DNA of 37,457 nucleotides, taken from NCBI GenBank assembly GCA_014799785.1, contig JAAVHI010000010.1, positions 1 to 37,457 of the forward strand, read 5' to 3'. The notes below the pieces were generated by a model, which was not told the DNA's origin, made no database searches, and saw only the letters and a list, made by a program, of their open reading frames with translations. The position numbers and the translations under genes are program-made. This document shows positions 14,398 through 22,430 of the stretch, piece by piece. This DNA comes from Ruminococcus sp. (lineage in GTDB: Bacteria; Bacillota; Clostridia; Oscillospirales; Ruminococcaceae). Numbering within the stretch: the stretch's first letter is position 1; every line of letters starts with the position of its first letter.

Positions 14398-15331
14398 AGA
14401 ATTTATTTTTAAAATACTTTTTCCGCCTGTTTGGGTGATTGTTCTGACTTCGGTTATCGGCTTCCCCGCCGTGATAATTTCCCTTAAATTTTTAAGTAGT
14501 ACAAATCCTGTCTCATATATTTCCTATGTGCTTTCAGCATATGCTTTAACGGTCTTGTGTGCAAATTTTTCGAGGGCGAAAAGACGATGCAAAGAACTTA
14601 TTCACGGCGACGAGGTAAAAATAATAGTCTCTTTCCGCAAATTCATGCACCGCTATAAATACACCTCGATGTATCTGGACGATATTGAATTCCGCGCAAA
14701 AGTGTCGCTGTACAGCGGGCTTGCGGTCAATATGTTTTATGCGGTTTTCAAATGCGCGACGGGAGTTATTTTCCGTTCGGCGTGGCTTTGGGCGATAGGA
14801 ATTTATTACGTTATGCTAAGCGCGATAAGATTTACTTTAATGCGGAACGTGCGAATTACCGACAAAAAGGAACACGGTGTTGAAAGAAAAATTCACGAAT
14901 ACAAAAGCGCGCGGCTGTGCGGAATTATGATGTTTGCGCTAAACATTGCAATGGGCGGAATGACGGTGCAGATGATATGGCAGAACCGCAGCTATGAGTA
15001 CAAGGGTTACATTATTTATATTTCCGCGCTGTACGCATTTTACTGTTTTATAAACGCAGTCGTTAATGTTGTGAAATTTTCAAAGAGAAACAACGCCATA
15101 CTTTCGGCGGCGAAAATTCTCGCACTTGCAGGTGCGCTTATGTCAATGTTTGCATTGCAGACGGCAATGTTTTCGGCGTTCGGCGGCGGAGAAGAATTAC
15201 AGCGGCTGATGAACACGATAACAGGCGGTGCGGTTTGTTTAATTGTAATGGGCATGGCTGTTTTTATGATAGTCAGGGCAAATATTTGTCTTAAAAAGCT
15301 TGAAAACGAAAGGAGCGTTCTTAATGGATAA
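14384..15331 (+). CDS. Polytopic membrane protein of unknown function
   Basis: This 315-residue protein has about eight predicted membrane helices in pairs and a basic cytoplasmic loop near residues 64-105. I do not recognise a family. ATG 14384 is chosen because AAGG at 14370-14373 is about 10 bases upstream; GTG 14375 and ATG 14378 are too close to it. It overlaps the end of the kinase gene by 14 bases and the next gene by 8, so the four genes from 12662 are translationally coupled. A membrane partner of the short-loop kinase is a reasonable hypothesis. Confidence 0.85.
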   Translation: MKRFKEFIFKILFPPVWVIVLTSVIGFPAVIISLKFLSSTNPVSYISYVLSAYALTVLCANFSRAKRRCKELIHGDEVKIIVSFRKFMHRYKYTSMYLDDIEFRAKVSLYSGLAVNMFYAVFKCATGVIFRSAWLWAIGIYYVMLSAIRFTLMRNVRITDKKEHGVERKIHEYKSARLCGIMMFALNIAMGGMTVQMIWQNRSYEYKGYIIYISALYAFYCFINAVVNVVKFSKRNNAILSAAKILALAGALMSMFALQTAMFSAFGGGEELQRLMNTITGGAVCLIVMGMAVFMIVRANICLKKLENERSVLNG

Positions 15332-15698
15332 CAACGAAAAATTTGAGTACACATATTCTGCAAAACAGCAGACAAAACTTGAAAATATCCGCAAAAAATA
15401 TCTTCCCCAAGAGGAAACTAAAATGGAAAGGCTGCGCCGTCTTGATAAAAGCGCGGAACGTTCGGGAACGATAATTTCAATTATTGTTGGCGTTATCGGT
15501 ACGCTGATAATGGGCTTCGGAATGTGTTTGTGCCTTGAATGGTCGCAGTTTATTGCAGGCATAATTATCGGTATTGCGGGAATGGTAATTCTCGGTTTGG
15601 CTTATCCGATTTTTAAATATGTAACAAAGAAACAGCGTGAAAAAATTGCGCCTGAAATTCTTGATCTTATTAACAAGATCAAAGGTGATGAAAAATAG
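15324..15698 (+). CDS. Membrane protein with one Gly-Met-Cys module
   Basis: This 124-residue protein begins with a charged, helical cytoplasmic part (about residues 1-50). Two membrane helices follow, with the pattern GFGMCLCLEW and then a Gly-rich helix (AGIIIGIAGMVILGL). A charged tail of about 30 residues ends the protein. The membrane part matches both halves of the protein at 11803-12174. AAAGGAG is 8 bases before ATG 15324. As the last gene of the two-component operon it links that operon to the small-protein transcript. Function is unknown. Confidence 0.85.
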   Translation: MDNNEKFEYTYSAKQQTKLENIRKKYLPQEETKMERLRRLDKSAERSGTIISIIVGVIGTLIMGFGMCLCLEWSQFIAGIIIGIAGMVILGLAYPIFKYVTKKQREKIAPEILDLINKIKGDEK

Positions 15699-15834
15699 GA
15701 TTAACTGTTAAATATCATGCGCGTGCTGCGGCGATATTATTGGAAATATGGTGACTTCATTCGCAATGGCGTGTCCAGCGATAAAGGGCTGATAATTAAT
15801 ATCAGAGGCACTTGTTTTCGCTCCGGGATACGAA

Positions 15835-15867
15835 AAAGCCGAACACCCTTGATGGATGTTCGGCTTT
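15835..15867 (-). terminator. Terminator downstream of tRNA-Lys
   Basis: An 11-base perfect stem pairs 15835-15845 with 15857-15867. Read on the minus strand it ends in a run of T and lies just after the tRNA gene. The rest of 15699-15834 shows only a small hairpin at 15789-15805. Confidence 0.85.
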
Positions 15868-15876
15868 GGTTTTCTC

Positions 15877-15952
15877 TGGTGAGCCATTGGGGATTTGAAC
15901 CCCAGACCCTTTGATTAAAAGTCAAATGCTCTGCCAACTGAGCTAATGGCTC
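15877..15952 (-). tRNA. tRNA-Lys (anticodon UUU)
   Basis: On the minus strand a full cloverleaf is visible. The 7-base acceptor stem is GAGCCAT/ATGGCTC, the D arm is GCTC/GAGC, the anticodon stem is TTTGA/TCAAA, and the T arm has TTCAAAT in its loop. The anticodon loop CTTTTAA places TTT at plus 15917-15919. The CCA end is encoded at 15877-15879. Confidence 0.97.
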
Positions 15953-16095
15953 ATCATAATCGTATACAATTATAACTACACGATTACAACGCTTAATTAT
16001 TATACCAAAATAAGCTGCCATTGTCAAGTTATTGGCAAAGATTTGTTTGATTTAACAAATGTCACGAAATAAAGTTTTTGATTTTGTGCAAATTT

Positions 16096-16614
16096 CTAAT
16101 AATTACCCAAAATGAGTCTGACCGTCAATGCGCTTACGATAAATCCCGTAAGGTCTGCGGTAAGGGAGGATACCACAGCGTGACGTGTTTTCTTTACGCT
16201 TGTTATGCCATAATAAACCGCTATTGTGTAAAAAGTCGTCTCGGTAGAGCCGATAATAACGCTTGCGACCCGTCCCGCGAAGCTGTCGGGGGACACATCG
16301 TTCAGAATTGATTCAAACACCGCTAGCGCGCCGCTTCCCGAAACGGGACGTATTATCGCCAGCGGTATGCATTCTTCGGGAAAACCAAGAAATCCCGTTA
16401 TCGGCGATATTGCCGCAGAGATCACCTCCAGAGCGCCCGAAGCCTTGAACATTCCGATCGCAGTCATCAGCGCGATCAGAGCAGGAAGCACCTCAAAGGC
16501 TGCTTTCAGATTTTCCTTAGCCCCCTCGGTAAATTCTCCGAAAACGTCAATGCGCTTTATAAGTCCGATCACCATTATCAGAGCAATAAAAAAAGGGATA
16601 ATAAAATCGCTCAT
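16096..16614 (-). CDS. spmB: Spore maturation protein B
   Basis: This 172-residue membrane protein of the Gate-domain family matches SpmB. Motifs include ALIALMTAIGMFKASGA, the RPVSGSGAL turn and STETTFYTIAVYYG. In Bacillus, SpmA and SpmB are needed for spore core dehydration; in non-sporulating Clostridia homologues are taken to be nucleoside- or solute-transporter-like. The gene overlaps the end of spmA by 4 bases and is clearly coupled to it. No other sporulation gene is in the window, so its role here is not certain. Confidence 0.92.
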   Translation of the reverse strand: MSDFIIPFFIALIMVIGLIKRIDVFGEFTEGAKENLKAAFEVLPALIALMTAIGMFKASGALEVISAAISPITGFLGFPEECIPLAIIRPVSGSGALAVFESILNDVSPDSFAGRVASVIIGSTETTFYTIAVYYGITSVKKTRHAVVSSLTADLTGFIVSALTVRLILGNY

Positions 16615-17201
16615 TTTCCGCCTCTTTTCGTCAGTCCGTCAAGCGCATAAGCGGAAATAAGCCCTGCCGCAAGTGCGCACGCGGAGGTTATCAGCACGCA
16701 TGGGAAAATATCCATAGGCGCGGCAGAACCGTGCTTCAGACGCATTGAAGCAGCCGTTGTGGGAATAAGCGTTATCGAGGCGGTGTTGAGAATAACAAAG
16801 ATTATCATATTGCGGCTTGTGGTATCTCCCGGCTTTTCCTCCTGTTCGAGACGGCGCATGGCTTCGAGACCAAGCGGCGTGGCGGCATTGCCAAGTCCGA
16901 GAAGATTGGCGGTAATGTTCATGCAGATGGCATGAAAGGCTCTGCCGTTCATGTCAAGTCCCTTGAAAAGCCGCCTGAGCAGCGGTCTGAACAGGTCGGC
17001 CAGCATATCGGTAAGCTTTGCCTTTTCGGCAATGCGCATAAGTCCGCCCCACATACACATTCCTCCGAGCAGATACAGAAACAGGTCTACGGCTTCAACG
17101 CAGGAATTGAGAGCGGCTGCTCCGACCTGCGGCATATTTCCCGTGAAAGCGCCGAATATGACCGATACTATAAGCATCAGCGCGAATATCCATTTTATCA
17201 T
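16611..17201 (-). CDS. spmA: Spore maturation protein A
   Basis: This 196-residue membrane protein matches SpmA of the Gate-domain family. Characteristic stretches are NMPQVGAAALNSCVEAVDL, NITANLLGLGNAATPLGLEAM and FVILNTASITLIPTTAAS. About five membrane helices are predicted. AAGGAGG lies just before the ATG. It forms a two-gene operon with spmB. The upstream region (17202-17436) contains a GGGGAC/GTCCCC hairpin at 17284-17304 and no clear sigma-A promoter, which would allow a sporulation sigma factor, though I cannot name a site. Confidence 0.92.
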   Translation of the reverse strand: MIKWIFALMLIVSVIFGAFTGNMPQVGAAALNSCVEAVDLFLYLLGGMCMWGGLMRIAEKAKLTDMLADLFRPLLRRLFKGLDMNGRAFHAICMNITANLLGLGNAATPLGLEAMRRLEQEEKPGDTTSRNMIIFVILNTASITLIPTTAASMRLKHGSAAPMDIFPCVLITSACALAAGLISAYALDGLTKRGGK

Positions 17202-17436
17202 TTTTGCTCCTCCTTATGTGATTTTGGCTGTGTCCCGACAAGCGGCTGATATTTGCTTGATTTCGGTATAAAACCGGATGTGCGGGGACAGAAAACCCGT
17301 CCCCTGCAATGTTTGAGAGCAATTATAAAATCAACCCCGTATCGGACAAAGCGATGATTTTTAGTTTGGTAACTATTAAGGAAATAATTGTAAATCTATG
17401 TTCATAAATTTGTCATTATTATTAACACAATGTTTT
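17202..17436. other. Intergenic region between spmA and the AbrB-type gene
   Basis: No gene is visible. A hairpin pairs GGGGAC at 17284-17289 with GTCCCC at 17299-17304, with possible extension by TGC/GCA. The rest is AT-rich. Confidence 0.5.
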
Positions 17437-17466
17437 TTGACAAATATAGACAATTAATGCTATAAT
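17437..17466 (+). promoter_or_regulatory. Strong sigma-A promoter of the AbrB-type gene
   Basis: TTGACA at 17437-17442 and TATAAT at 17461-17466 are 18 bases apart, with an extended TGC before the -10. The start codon lies 37 bases downstream. Confidence 0.9.
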
Positions 17467-17502
17467 ACTATTGAAAATTTAAAATTTAGGAGGTTGTTCT
17501 TT

Positions 17503-17742
17503 ATGAAGGCAACAGGTATTACAAGAAAAATCGACGAGCTCGGCAGAATTGTCCTTCCCATCGAACTCAGACGCGGTCTTGGCATCGGCGAAAAAGACGC
17601 CCTCGAAATTTATGTTGAGGATGAGAAAATTATCCTTAAAAAGTATAAGCAGGCCTGCGCTTTCTGCGGCAGCGACGAAAATATTGTTGAGTTCAAGGGT
17701 AAATGCGTTTGCGCCGAGTGCATTACTCAGCTTAAAAAGTAA
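17503..17742 (+). CDS. AbrB/SpoVT-type regulator with C-terminal zinc-ribbon-like motif
   Basis: This 79-residue DNA-binding protein begins with a swapped-hairpin AbrB domain (residues 1-48) with the usual TGITRKIDELGRIVLPIELR. The C-terminus carries Cys52-x2-Cys55 and Cys70-x2-Cys73, with another Cys at 68, so it probably binds zinc. AbrB-type proteins are transition-state regulators acting as dimers or tetramers. ATG 17503 is preferred over TTG 17494 because AGGAGG at 17488-17493 is 9 bases from it. The strong promoter and terminator mark it as a single-gene unit of high expression. Confidence 0.93.
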   Translation: MKATGITRKIDELGRIVLPIELRRGLGIGEKDALEIYVEDEKIILKKYKQACAFCGSDENIVEFKGKCVCAECITQLKK

Positions 17743-17827
17743 CTGCCTGTCTGATACATAATATGCCGCGGGTAGGACTGATATTCTTACGTTTTTTGCG
17801 GCGCATTTAAAAGGACTGCAACAGGCA

Positions 17828-17870
17828 AAGGGTCTCCGAAAGCAATTCCGGCAGACCCTTGCATCATTTT
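17828..17870 (+). terminator. Probable terminator of the AbrB-type gene
   Basis: An 8-base stem pairs 17828-17835 with 17853-17860 and is followed by a T-rich run. Confidence 0.6.
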
Positions 17871-17933
17871 TCCTTATAGGTTTTTCCGCATCGCTTTGCG
17901 GCAAATTACAGTTTTTAAGGAGTTGACAGCAAT

Positions 17934-19034
17934 TTGGTTTTTGTAAGATCAGAGGAGCTTCTTGCCGGAATGTGCCTTGCAAGGGATATTCACTTTTACG
18001 ATCCCTCGTCACAGTCAGCAACGGTGCTGAAAAGAGGACAGAAGCTTACGGATATGCAGATCACGCAGTTTTGCAGCGCAAATCTGGACGGCGCGTACAT
18101 TGATACCGTCCGCAGCGAAGTTCGCGTAGTGTCCTCTATCAATCAGCAGATACGCAGGGAGGCTATCTCAAATATCCACAGCCTTGCAGACAATTTCATA
18201 GACAGCAGCAAGGGCGTCCAGAAAAGCGACGTTGAGGCTATAGGCAACACCACTCAGGATCTGATAGACAGTCTTTCGTCACACAAGGATATACTTATCA
18301 ACATCGCCGACATAAAAATGTACGACGACTATACCTACCACCACAGCCTGAGCGTTGCGATAATGTCCATCGCAATAGGTATCGAGCTTGGTCTTAACAA
18401 CGAAATGCTCAACGAGCTGGGTCTTGCGGGACTTCTGCACGATATCGGCAAGGTGGCTATCCCTATTGAAATAATTACCAAACCCGACAGGCTTACGCGT
18501 GAAGAATTTGATATTATCAAAATGCACCCCGTTCATGCCGCCACACATCTCCACGAACGCAATCTGGTAAACGAAAATATTTTCCGCGGCATCGTCGGTC
18601 ACCATGAAAAGCTTGACGGTTCGGGTTATCCGAATCACCTTAAAGGAACGGAAATTCACCCGTACGCAAGAATACTTGCGGTTGCGGACGTTTACGACGC
18701 GCTGACGTCCAACAGACCGTACCGTATACCCAATCCGCCCAACGAAGCTATTGAGATGATAATGGGCAGTATGGGAACGCATTTCGACGAAACGGTCGTT
18801 AAAGCTTTTCTGAGAAAGGTCGCTCCGTTCCCCACAGGCTCAAATGTCAAGCTCTCAAACGGCGAGACGGCTTATGTAATGAAAAATTATCCCGACCACC
18901 CGCTTCGTCCGCTGGTTGCGGTAATAGGCGCGGACAAGGTCTACGACCTCTCACTTGACCCCGCTTGTCTGAATATCGTTATCGAAGAGCTTATTGATGA
19001 CAGTACGCTTAACAAGACCCTTATAAATATGTAG
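17934..19034 (+). CDS. HD-GYP domain cyclic-di-GMP phosphodiesterase
   Basis: This 366-residue protein has an N-terminal region of about 120 residues without a recognised domain and an HD-GYP domain after that. The metal-binding residues are visible: HH at 136-137, HDIGK at 169-173, His198 in MHP, and HHEKLDGSGYP at 223-233, followed by DVYDALTSNRPYR. The GYP triplet is intact, so hydrolysis of cyclic di-GMP is likely. The only usable start in this frame is TTG at 17934, with AAGGAG 11 bases upstream. A C-terminal extension follows the HD domain. No membrane span is seen, so it is cytoplasmic. No diguanylate cyclase is present in the window. Confidence 0.92.
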   Translation: MVFVRSEELLAGMCLARDIHFYDPSSQSATVLKRGQKLTDMQITQFCSANLDGAYIDTVRSEVRVVSSINQQIRREAISNIHSLADNFIDSSKGVQKSDVEAIGNTTQDLIDSLSSHKDILINIADIKMYDDYTYHHSLSVAIMSIAIGIELGLNNEMLNELGLAGLLHDIGKVAIPIEIITKPDRLTREEFDIIKMHPVHAATHLHERNLVNENIFRGIVGHHEKLDGSGYPNHLKGTEIHPYARILAVADVYDALTSNRPYRIPNPPNEAIEMIMGSMGTHFDETVVKAFLRKVAPFPTGSNVKLSNGETAYVMKNYPDHPLRPLVAVIGADKVYDLSLDPACLNIVIEELIDDSTLNKTLINM

Positions 19035-19052
19035 CTTTATTAATTTGCGACC

Positions 19053-19086
19053 AAAATGTCGGAGGCATATGTTTCCGGCATTTTTT
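19053..19086 (+). terminator. Terminator of the HD-GYP gene
   Basis: An 11-base stem, 19053-19063 with 19074-19084, contains one G-T pair and is followed by T residues. Confidence 0.8.
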
Positions 19087-19146
19087 GCCTTTTATTTACC
19101 CGATCTGATATAAAATAAAATTATATCCGTTATTCATATTATGTAT

Positions 19147-19185
19147 TTGAATTATATCACGTTTTATGCTATAATTTAGGCATAA
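19147..19185 (+). promoter_or_regulatory. Promoter of leuC with flanking inverted repeat
   Basis: TTGAAT at 19147-19152 and TATAAT at 19170-19175 are 17 bases apart, with an extended TGC. TTATGC (19164-19169) and GCATAA (19180-19185) flank the -10 and could form an operator. The leader before the start is under 50 bases, too short for a T-box or long attenuator. Confidence 0.75.
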
Positions 19186-19221
19186 GATAATTTTTACTTC
19201 ATGAAAGGAATGATTTTTGCT

Positions 19222-20484
19222 ATGGCAATGACAATGACTCAGAAAATTCTTGCCGCACACGCAGGTCTCGACAAGGTCGAGGCAGGTCAGCTTATCAGAT
19301 GTAAGCTGGACATGGTTCTCGGCAACGACGTTACAACTCCTGTTGCTATCAATGAATTTGAAAAGGCAGGCTTTTCGGGAGTTTTCAACAACGAAAAAAT
19401 CTCTATGGTAATGGATCACTTTACTCCCAACAAGGACATTAAGTCCGCCGCACATACAAAGCAGTGCCGCGATTTTGCTTCAAAGCTGAAAATTAAAAAT
19501 TATTTTGATGTGGGCGACATGGGTATTGAGCACGCTCTGCTCCCCGAAAAAGGACTTGTTGCTTCCGGCGAATGTATCATCGGCGCAGACAGCCACACCT
19601 GCACATACGGCGCATTGGGGGCATTCTCCACAGGCGTTGGTTCTACCGACATGGCTGCCGGTATGGCTACAGGCGAAGCTTGGTTCAAAGTCCCCTCCGC
19701 TATAAAGTTCAACCTTACGGGCAAGCTTAACAAATATGTTATGGGTAAGGACGTTATCCTCCACATTATCGGCATGATAGGCGTGGACGGCGCGCTCTAT
19801 AAATCCATGGAATTTTCCGGCGAGGGTCTGAAAAATCTTTCCATGGACGACCGTCTTTCCATGGCTAACATGGCTATCGAAGCGGGCGCAAAGAACGGCA
19901 TTTTTGCTGTTGACGAGGTTACAAAGGCATATCAGGCTGACAAGGTAGACAGAGAGTACACCGTTTACGAAGCCGACCCCGACGCTCCCTACGACGCGGT
20001 TTACGATATTGACCTTTCCACAATCAAGCCTACTGTTGCATTTCCCCACCTGCCCGAAAATACCAAGACTATCGACGAGGTTGGCGATGTAAAGATCGAC
20101 CAAGTTGTTATCGGTTCATGCACAAACGGCAGAATGGAAGACCTTGAAATGGCTGCAAGCATTATCAAGGGCAAAAAGGTACACGACGGCGTTCGCTGCA
20201 TTGTTATCCCCGCAACACAGAAAATCTATCTTGAAGCTATGAAAAAGGGACTGCTTGAAATATTCATCAACGCGGGCTGCGCTGTTTCAACGCCTACCTG
20301 CGGTCCTTGTCTCGGCGGTCATATGGGTATTCTTGCAAAGGGCGAGAGAGCCGTTGCTACCACAAACAGAAACTTTGTCGGACGTATGGGACACCCCGAG
20401 TCCGAGGTATATCTGGCTTCACCCGCTGTTGCTGCTGCTTCCGCAATTACAGGCAAAATAAGCGGCGTTGAAGAAGTACTTTAA
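19222..20484 (+). CDS. leuC: 3-isopropylmalate dehydratase large subunit
   Basis: This 420-residue aconitase-family protein isomerises 2-isopropylmalate to 3-isopropylmalate in leucine synthesis. It binds a [4Fe-4S] cluster through Cys in GSCTNGR and the pair in CGPCLGG. The [23 protein letters not shown] stretch (read as two overlapping motifs) is typical. The start at 19222 yields the family N-terminus [21 protein letters not shown] is 12 bases upstream, a little long. An ATG at 19201 would place the ribosome site inside the gene. It is followed by leuD after 150 bases of hairpins. Confidence 0.96.
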   Translation: MAMTMTQKILAAHAGLDKVEAGQLIRCKLDMVLGNDVTTPVAINEFEKAGFSGVFNNEKISMVMDHFTPNKDIKSAAHTKQCRDFASKLKIKNYFDVGDMGIEHALLPEKGLVASGECIIGADSHTCTYGALGAFSTGVGSTDMAAGMATGEAWFKVPSAIKFNLTGKLNKYVMGKDVILHIIGMIGVDGALYKSMEFSGEGLKNLSMDDRLSMANMAIEAGAKNGIFAVDEVTKAYQADKVDREYTVYEADPDAPYDAVYDIDLSTIKPTVAFPHLPENTKTIDEVGDVKIDQVVIGSCTNGRMEDLEMAASIIKGKKVHDGVRCIVIPATQKIYLEAMKKGLLEIFINAGCAVSTPTCGPCLGGHMGILAKGERAVATTNRNFVGRMGHPESEVYLASPAVAAASAITGKISGVEEVL

Positions 20485-20502
20485 TAAGAGGAGTAAGGAG
20501 AA

Positions 20503-20621
20503 AGCTTGAAAATCTCCGATTTTCAAGCTCCGAGTTTTGCTTTTCGGACTTCGTCCGAAATTTGCTTCGCAAACCACAAAACATCGTTAGAAAGGAGGAC
20601 ATTTTCCCTGTCGGGAAAATG
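20503..20621. repeat. Cascade of four short-loop hairpins between leuC and leuD
   Basis: The stems are at 20503-20514/20518-20529 (12 bases, loop TCC), 20542-20549/20553-20560 (loop TTC), 20561-20565/20569-20573 (loop TTC) and 20600-20608/20613-20621 (loop TGTC). All are perfect. AAAGGAGG at 20591-20598 lies just before the last one, and its folding would bring it to about 14 bases from the leuD start. The style matches the element at 12-249. Confidence 0.8.
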
Positions 20622-20634
20622 GTCAAATAATATT

Positions 20635-21117
20635 ATGAAAGCATTCGGTAAAGTACACAAATACGGCGACAACGTTGATACGGACGTTATCATTCCCGCA
20701 AGATACCTTAACTCCGCAGACCCCAAGGAGCTTGCACAGCACTGCATGGAGGATATCGACAAGGATTTTGTGAACAATGTTAAAGAGGGCGACATTATGG
20801 TTGCCGTTCAGAATTTCGGCTGCGGCTCGTCCCGTGAGCACGCTCCCCTTTCCATTAAGGCAAGCGGTATCTCCTGCGTAATTGCTTCAACCTTTGCGAG
20901 AATTTTTTACAGAAACGCAATAAATATCGGTCTGCCCATTCTTGAATGTGCGGAGGCTGCCGAAAATATCGACAGCGGCGATGAGGTGGAGGTCGATTTC
21001 GACACAGGCGTTATCACCAACAAGACCAAAAATCAGACCTACAAGGCACAGCCTTTCCCCGAATTTATGAAGGATATTATCAATGCGGGAGGACTTCTGA
21101 AGTCGCTTAAAAAATAA
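20635..21117 (+). CDS. leuD: 3-isopropylmalate dehydratase small subunit
   Basis: This 160-residue protein is the swivel-domain partner of LeuC. Typical motifs are [13 protein letters not shown] near the start and [12 protein letters not shown] in the middle. The length fits the short clostridial type. ATG 20635 matches the family N-terminus ([17 protein letters not shown]); the open frame runs upstream through the hairpins but that part has no family match. There is no ribosome binding site immediately before the ATG, the nearest being AAAGGAGG beyond a 9-base stem. Confidence 0.95.
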   Translation: MKAFGKVHKYGDNVDTDVIIPARYLNSADPKELAQHCMEDIDKDFVNNVKEGDIMVAVQNFGCGSSREHAPLSIKASGISCVIASTFARIFYRNAINIGLPILECAEAAENIDSGDEVEVDFDTGVITNKTKNQTYKAQPFPEFMKDIINAGGLLKSLKK

Positions 21118-21217
21118 TTCAACGGAGTTGCTTGACATAAAAAGCTTTTAATTTTAATGTTGACAGTAATTACAGTTTTTTTCAAATTTCCCGAATAATA
21201 CAGCGTTTTATATTTGA

Positions 21218-21260
21218 TGTTATATAACACACATAATATTCATACAACCGTTATATAACA
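21218..21260. promoter_or_regulatory. Paired GTTATATAAC palindromes upstream of leuB
   Basis: The palindrome GTTATATAAC occurs at 21219-21228 and at 21250-21259, 31 bases apart. That puts both on about the same helix face. They lie in the 173-base gap between leuD and leuB, which also has a TTGACA at 21160-21165 without a good -10. Confidence 0.5.
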
Positions 21261-21290
21261 TATGAAATTTAACAAGAAAGGATTTTTACC

Positions 21291-22370
21291 ATGAACAAAA
21301 ATATTGCAGTTATCAAGGGCGACGGTATCGGTCCCGAGATAGTGAACGAGACCATTAAGGTCATGAACAAGGTGGGCGAAAAATTCGGTCACACATTCAA
21401 TTTTACGGACGTTCTCATGGGCGGCTGCGCTATCGACGCAACAGGAGTTCCCCTGCCCCAGGAGACCATTGACATCTGTCTCAAATCCGACAGCGTTCTG
21501 CTTGGCGCGGTAGGCGGTCCAAAGTGGGACACTCTCCCCGGAAATCTCCGTCCCGAAGCAGGTCTTCTCGGTATCAGAGGCGCTTTGAAGCTGTTTGCGA
21601 ATATCCGTCCCGCAAAGCTGCTTGCTCCCCTTGCTTCCGCTTGCCCTCTTAAAAAGGAGATAACCGACTCGGGTCTTGACCTTGTTATCGTCCGTGAGCT
21701 TATCGGCGGAGCATATTTCGGCGAGAGAAAAACTTACACCGACGAAAAGGGCGTTAAGCACGCCAGCGACTCAATGGCATACGCAGATTACGAGGTAGAG
21801 AGAATTTGCCGAGTTGCTTTCGACATGGCTAAAAAACGCCGCGGCAAGGTTCATTCCGTTGACAAGGCAAACGTGCTTGATTCCTCCCGTTTGTGGAGAG
21901 AGATTTCCCACAAGGTAGCTGCCGAGTACCCCGACGTTGAGTTCAGCGACATTCTCGTTGACAACTGCGCTATGCAGCTTGTAAGAAATCCGGGACAGTT
22001 CGACGTTCTCGTTACAGAAAACCTTTTCGGCGACATTCTTTCCGACGAGGCTTCAATGATAACGGGTTCGCTGGGTATGATACCCTCCGCTTCTTTGGGC
22101 GAGACCTCTCTTGGCCTGTACGAACCTATCCACGGCTCCGCTCCCGACATTGCGGGTCAGAACAAGGCTAACCCTATCGCAACAATTCTTTCTGCGGCAA
22201 TGATGTTCCGCTACTCGTTCGATATGGCTGCCGAAGCGGACGCTGTTGAAAATGCTGTAAACTCCGCACTTGAAGAGGGCTACCGCACCTCTGACATCAT
22301 GTCCGATGCGGCGGGTCTCAAATGCGTTTCCTGCACCGAAATGGGAGACATTATTGCGGCGAAAATATAA
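21291..22370 (+). CDS. leuB: 3-isopropylmalate dehydrogenase
   Basis: This 359-residue enzyme oxidises and decarboxylates 3-isopropylmalate with NAD, the third step of leucine synthesis. Motifs include GDGIGPEIV near the N-terminus, VRELIGGAYFGER, DSSRLWREI, the metal site in DNCAMQLV and DILSDEASMITGSLGM, and the NAD-binding GSAPDIAGQ. AAAGGA stands about 9 bases upstream of ATG 21291. It completes leuCDB; leuA is not in the window. Confidence 0.97.
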   Translation: MNKNIAVIKGDGIGPEIVNETIKVMNKVGEKFGHTFNFTDVLMGGCAIDATGVPLPQETIDICLKSDSVLLGAVGGPKWDTLPGNLRPEAGLLGIRGALKLFANIRPAKLLAPLASACPLKKEITDSGLDLVIVRELIGGAYFGERKTYTDEKGVKHASDSMAYADYEVERICRVAFDMAKKRRGKVHSVDKANVLDSSRLWREISHKVAAEYPDVEFSDILVDNCAMQLVRNPGQFDVLVTENLFGDILSDEASMITGSLGMIPSASLGETSLGLYEPIHGSAPDIAGQNKANPIATILSAAMMFRYSFDMAAEADAVENAVNSALEEGYRTSDIMSDAAGLKCVSCTEMGDIIAAKI

Positions 22371-22383
22371 TTTCAGACAAAAT

Positions 22384-22425
22384 GCCCCGCGGCTTTTCCA
22401 AAACGAGGAAATCCGCGGGGCTTTA
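22384..22425 (+). terminator. Terminator of the leu genes
   Basis: A 9-base GC-rich stem pairs 22384-22392 with 22413-22421. Inside it TTTCC/GGAAA adds a second stem, and TTTAT follows. Confidence 0.8.
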
Positions 22426-22430
22426 TGCAT

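Noticed and set aside
15717..15914. Open frame across the tRNA-Lys region
   Set aside because: It runs antisense through the tRNA and its terminator and has no ribosome site.
19035..19221. T-box or leucine leader before leuC
   Set aside because: The transcript leader is under 50 bases from the clear promoter, too short for such a structure.
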